64,000 bases of DNA, from the NCBI GenBank assembly GCA_023412805.1, contig JAEZRM010000157.1, positions 1 through 64,000 on the forward strand. Reading direction: 5' to 3'. The first letter of the stretch is position 1; each line of letters begins with the position of its first letter. The DNA comes from Pseudomonadota bacterium. Its GTDB lineage: Bacteria > Pseudomonadota > Alphaproteobacteria > Rhizobiales > Hyphomicrobiaceae. Below the pieces are notes generated by a model, which ran no database searches, was not told where the DNA came from, and worked only from the letters and a program-made list of their open reading frames with translations. The position numbers and the translations under genes were made by a program. Of this stretch, positions 61,621 to 64,000 are shown piece after piece.

Positions 61621-62715
61621 ATGAAACTCCTTCTCGTCACCTCGTGCGATGCCTGGACGCGCAGCGTTTCGACCATCCATCACTATGTCGCCGCCGGTCG
61701 CGCGCTCGGACACGATGTCTCGCTCTACGGTCCTCCAAACCCCGAGCTGCCATCGCTCCCCTACACGACCGATCTCGACGGCGTGGATCTCGCGCTCTTC
61801 GTCATCCAGGTGCCGGGCGACTTTCCGCAGATGCCGCATCTCGCGCGCCTCATCGATGCGATCCCGCGCGAAAAGCGCGCCGTCGTGGATCTCTGGGGCC
61901 GCTACAATGAAACGATCTTTATCGAGCACGACTTCAATCACCTCGAGAAGATGGACGGCCATCTTGGCTGGGAGTGGGATGAGGCATTCCGAGCCATATC
62001 GGACGTCATACTTCAGCCGTCGCTGAGCCCGCTGCGTCCGGACGTCGGCTCGTTCCTCTTTCATGCTTTCGCGCCCGAGGCCGTTGCCGCACCCGAGACG
62101 AGCGTCGAGCAAGCTGCTGCGCGCTGGCGTGACAGCGAACGCTGGTTCGGCGTCGCTTATGTCGGCAGCAACTGGCAACGCTGGGAGCAGGTGCGCGATT
62201 TCCTCAAGGCGCACGCCGCCGTGCGCAAGGACGTCGGCTGGGCAGGGCTCATCGGCTGGGATTGGAAGGAACGCCCCGAGTGGGCGATCCAGCAAGGCAT
62301 GGCCGGCATCGACACCGATCCCGAGCTCATGCTGAACCTCGAGATCACGATCAAAGACGGTGTGCGCTTCGACGAGATCTTCCGCTATCTCAATCAGTCG
62401 AAGTTCGCGCCGATCTTCCATCGCCCGCTCTTCCGTCATTTGAACTTCGTGACGGCCCGCTCCTTCGAGACTTTCCATGCCGACAGCGTGCCCCTGCTCA
62501 TGCTGCCGAAGCCCTTCGTCGAGGCGGTGTATGGCCCTGCGGCCCTGGCGCTCGTGCCGGGCGATGACGTCGCGGCCTACCTGACCAAGGCCGTCAAGGA
62601 ACCGGAGCCCATCTGGGATGCCGTATTGAAGACACGCGCGCACCTCGCAAAGCATCATTCCTATGCACGCCGCTTCGATGAACTGGCGGCGCTCGCAGCC
62701 GGGCGCAGTCGATGA
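61621..62715 (+). CDS. Glycosyltransferase-like protein (paralogue 1 of 3)
   Basis: 364 residues. The N-terminal strand-loop MKLLLVTSCDAWTRSVSTIH and the C-terminal RSFETFHADSVPLLMLPKPF, then VYGPAALALVPGDD and KTRAHLAKHHSYARRFDELA resemble CgeB/GT1-like transferases, where the Glu in ETF/DSV contacts the donor. No signal or membrane segment. Its C-terminal pattern recurs in the next gene, so the two share ancestry. Donor and acceptor unknown. Confidence 0.65.
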   Translation: MKLLLVTSCDAWTRSVSTIHHYVAAGRALGHDVSLYGPPNPELPSLPYTTDLDGVDLALFVIQVPGDFPQMPHLARLIDAIPREKRAVVDLWGRYNETIFIEHDFNHLEKMDGHLGWEWDEAFRAISDVILQPSLSPLRPDVGSFLFHAFAPEAVAAPETSVEQAAARWRDSERWFGVAYVGSNWQRWEQVRDFLKAHAAVRKDVGWAGLIGWDWKERPEWAIQQGMAGIDTDPELMLNLEITIKDGVRFDEIFRYLNQSKFAPIFHRPLFRHLNFVTARSFETFHADSVPLLMLPKPFVEAVYGPAALALVPGDDVAAYLTKAVKEPEPIWDAVLKTRAHLAKHHSYARRFDELAALAAGRSR

Positions 62716-63770
62716 ACATCCTGTTCGTCATGAAGCATCGCGGCAATGCGGGGAACACCCACGCCGTGGCGGATTACATGCGCGTGGCGCCCGAGTTTGG
62801 CCACCGCGTCGCAATCTTCGGCCGCGCGCTGCCCTGGCTTCCCGAGATCAACTTCTCCGATCAGGTGCGCGAGTTCGACAAGGTCGTCTATCTCTTCGAG
62901 TCCGAGATCTACCGCCTGAGCCCCGTGCACGAAGCGACGCTGATCGGCGCCATTCCGCGCAGCGATCGCATGATCCTCGACATGGACGGGATGTATAACC
63001 CCGTCATCTGCCTCGACGGATACGACCGCAATCACGACACTGAGGAAGAACGCGCCCAGTGGATCGAGCACTATCACGCGCTCGCCGAGCGTGTGCATAA
63101 GCCGACGATTGCGCCGCCCGCGACACCGCGCGACGTCCCGCTGACCTTCTACGGCTACGATCCGGCGCTCGAAACCGAGCCCGCCTCCGCGCCGGAAAAA
63201 ATCTACGACATTCTCCACGTCGGTCATAACTGGTGGCGCGGGCGCGACATCGAGAAGGTGCTCCTTCCCGTCGTCTCCAAAAACCGCGAGAAGATCGGCC
63301 GCGTCTGCTTCGTCGGCCTGTGGTGGGACAAGCCGCCGACGGAAGCCGGATCAGGTAATCCACTCGCCTTCGCCTTCGACTCAGCCGAGTTCAACCGGCT
63401 CGGCATTGAGACGCAGGATTCGGTCATGTACGACCAGGTCGTGCACACCATGAGCCAGGCGAAGATCAATATCTTCACTCAGCGCCCCGTGTTGCATCAC
63501 CTGCGCCATCTCACGCTCAAGTATTTCGAGACCTTCTACGCCGATACGATCCCGCTGATGGTGCTCGACACCGACCACGCCGCCGACGTCTATGGGCCGG
63601 CCGCGCGCGAGTTGACGCTGACGGCCGCGAATGCCGACGAGCGAATCATGGATGCGCTCGCACGCCCCGCGCGCTACCGCGAGATCGTGCAGGACGTGCG
63701 CCGTCATCTCGCGAAGCACCATGGCTATGACCGGCGCATGCAGGAGCTTGCTGCGGCGCTGAAGAACTGA
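62712..63770 (+). CDS. Glycosyltransferase-like protein (paralogue 2 of 3)
   Basis: 352 residues. MNILFVMKHRGNAGNTHAVA opens the N-terminal half. The C-terminal half KYFETFYADTIPLMVLDTDH, VYGPAARELTL and VRRHLAKHHGYDRRMQELAA matches the preceding gene position by position. It overlaps that gene by 4 bases (ATGA). Likely a cytoplasmic GT-B transferase acting on the same glycan. No named family is certain. Confidence 0.65.
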   Translation: MNILFVMKHRGNAGNTHAVADYMRVAPEFGHRVAIFGRALPWLPEINFSDQVREFDKVVYLFESEIYRLSPVHEATLIGAIPRSDRMILDMDGMYNPVICLDGYDRNHDTEEERAQWIEHYHALAERVHKPTIAPPATPRDVPLTFYGYDPALETEPASAPEKIYDILHVGHNWWRGRDIEKVLLPVVSKNREKIGRVCFVGLWWDKPPTEAGSGNPLAFAFDSAEFNRLGIETQDSVMYDQVVHTMSQAKINIFTQRPVLHHLRHLTLKYFETFYADTIPLMVLDTDHAADVYGPAARELTLTAANADERIMDALARPARYREIVQDVRRHLAKHHGYDRRMQELAAALKN

Positions 63771-63795
63771 AGAGATTGCGGGAGCGCAGCGCACG

Positions 63796-64000
63796 ATGAA
63801 GCTGGTGTTCGTATATTGGGGCTTCGAGAACGCCGGCAGCATGCTGGACCTCAAGGGCTACGCGCGCGCTGCCGAGGCCGCAGGCCACGAAGTGACCGTC
63901 TATGGCCCGCCGGGTCACGTATACGCCCTCAACTATTCCAAGGATCTGACGAACGCCGATGCCGTCGTCTTCGTCGTCGAATGGACGACCGACCTCCAGT
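63796..64000 (+). CDS. Glycosyltransferase-like protein (paralogue 3 of 3), cut by window edge
   Basis: Only the first 68 residues are inside the window. MKLVFVYWGFENAGSMLDLK, then AAEAAGHEVTVYGPPGHVYA and ADAVVFVVEWTTDLQ keep the N-terminal strand and helix pattern of paralogues 1 and 2 (short hydrophobic strand, GHEVxxYGPP). It starts 25 bases after the preceding stop, so the same operon continues to the right. Confidence 0.6.
   Translation, partial: MKLVFVYWGFENAGSMLDLKGYARAAEAAGHEVTVYGPPGHVYALNYSKDLTNADAVVFVVEWTTDLQ

Noticed and set aside
61402..62658. Minus-strand open frame opposite the glycosyltransferase-like gene
   Set aside because: It is a high-GC antisense shadow with no start signal; the plus strand is coupled to its neighbours by a 4-base overlap.

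Overview
The window looks like part of an alphaproteobacterial chromosome, most likely Hyphomicrobiales (Rhizobiales). This rests on the high GC content, a liv operon carrying its small extra membrane gene, duplicated TctC-type binding proteins, a CpaC-N-like orphan and a caspase-YARHG protein. The genus cannot be fixed from sequence alone.

Layout. (1) 93-3431, minus strand: right end of a P4-like integrated element, with a primase/helicase-like protein, a small unknown gene, an AlpA-type regulator/excisionase and a tyrosine integrase. (2) 3592-30002: a region that looks like a genomic island. It opens with a badly frameshifted second integrase and is bounded by two copies of a 16-base sequence laid out like the 3' end of a tRNA gene. 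It carries a LuxR-type regulator, fragments of IS5, IS481 and IS1595 elements, a polysaccharide deacetylase, a 13-gene exopolysaccharide operon (8527-27087), a deleted MmeI-like DNA methyltransferase, a MITE-like inverted repeat and two small exported proteins. (3) 30186-33723: trypsin-like protease, small unknown genes, a receiver domain without its phosphoacceptor, and a PepSY-sized exported protein. (4) 33752-41412: branched-chain amino-acid type ABC transporter (livHMGF, a small membrane gene, livJ) plus a second binding protein, then a CDGSH protein. (5) 41586-50925: nitrilase-family amidohydrolase, a tripartite tricarboxylate transporter with two tandem binding proteins, and SDR, FAH, zinc alcohol dehydrogenase and mandelate-racemase-like enzymes, which look like a sugar-acid uptake and breakdown locus. 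(6) 51049-59170: housekeeping and small genes, including a HDAC-like amidohydrolase, xseB, dxs and a caspase-SH3-YARHG protein. (7) 59227-64000: a second glycan locus with two divergent sugar-nucleotide epimerases and three tandem related glycosyltransferase-like genes, the last cut by the window edge.

The exopolysaccharide operon is complete in outline. It has a Wzc-like copolymerase, Wzx flippase, Wzy polymerase, Wza exporter, an initiating phosphoglycosyl transferase, four glycosyltransferases and a three-gene set for a 4-amino-4,6-dideoxy sugar (LegB-like dehydratase, DegT aminotransferase, nucleotidyltransferase). Its oddities are a glycosyltransferase fused to a DUF4091 glycosidase-like domain, a tyrosine-kinase domain that has lost its catalytic motifs, and an asparagine-synthase-type amidotransferase. 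No complete tRNA, rRNA or CRISPR array was found.
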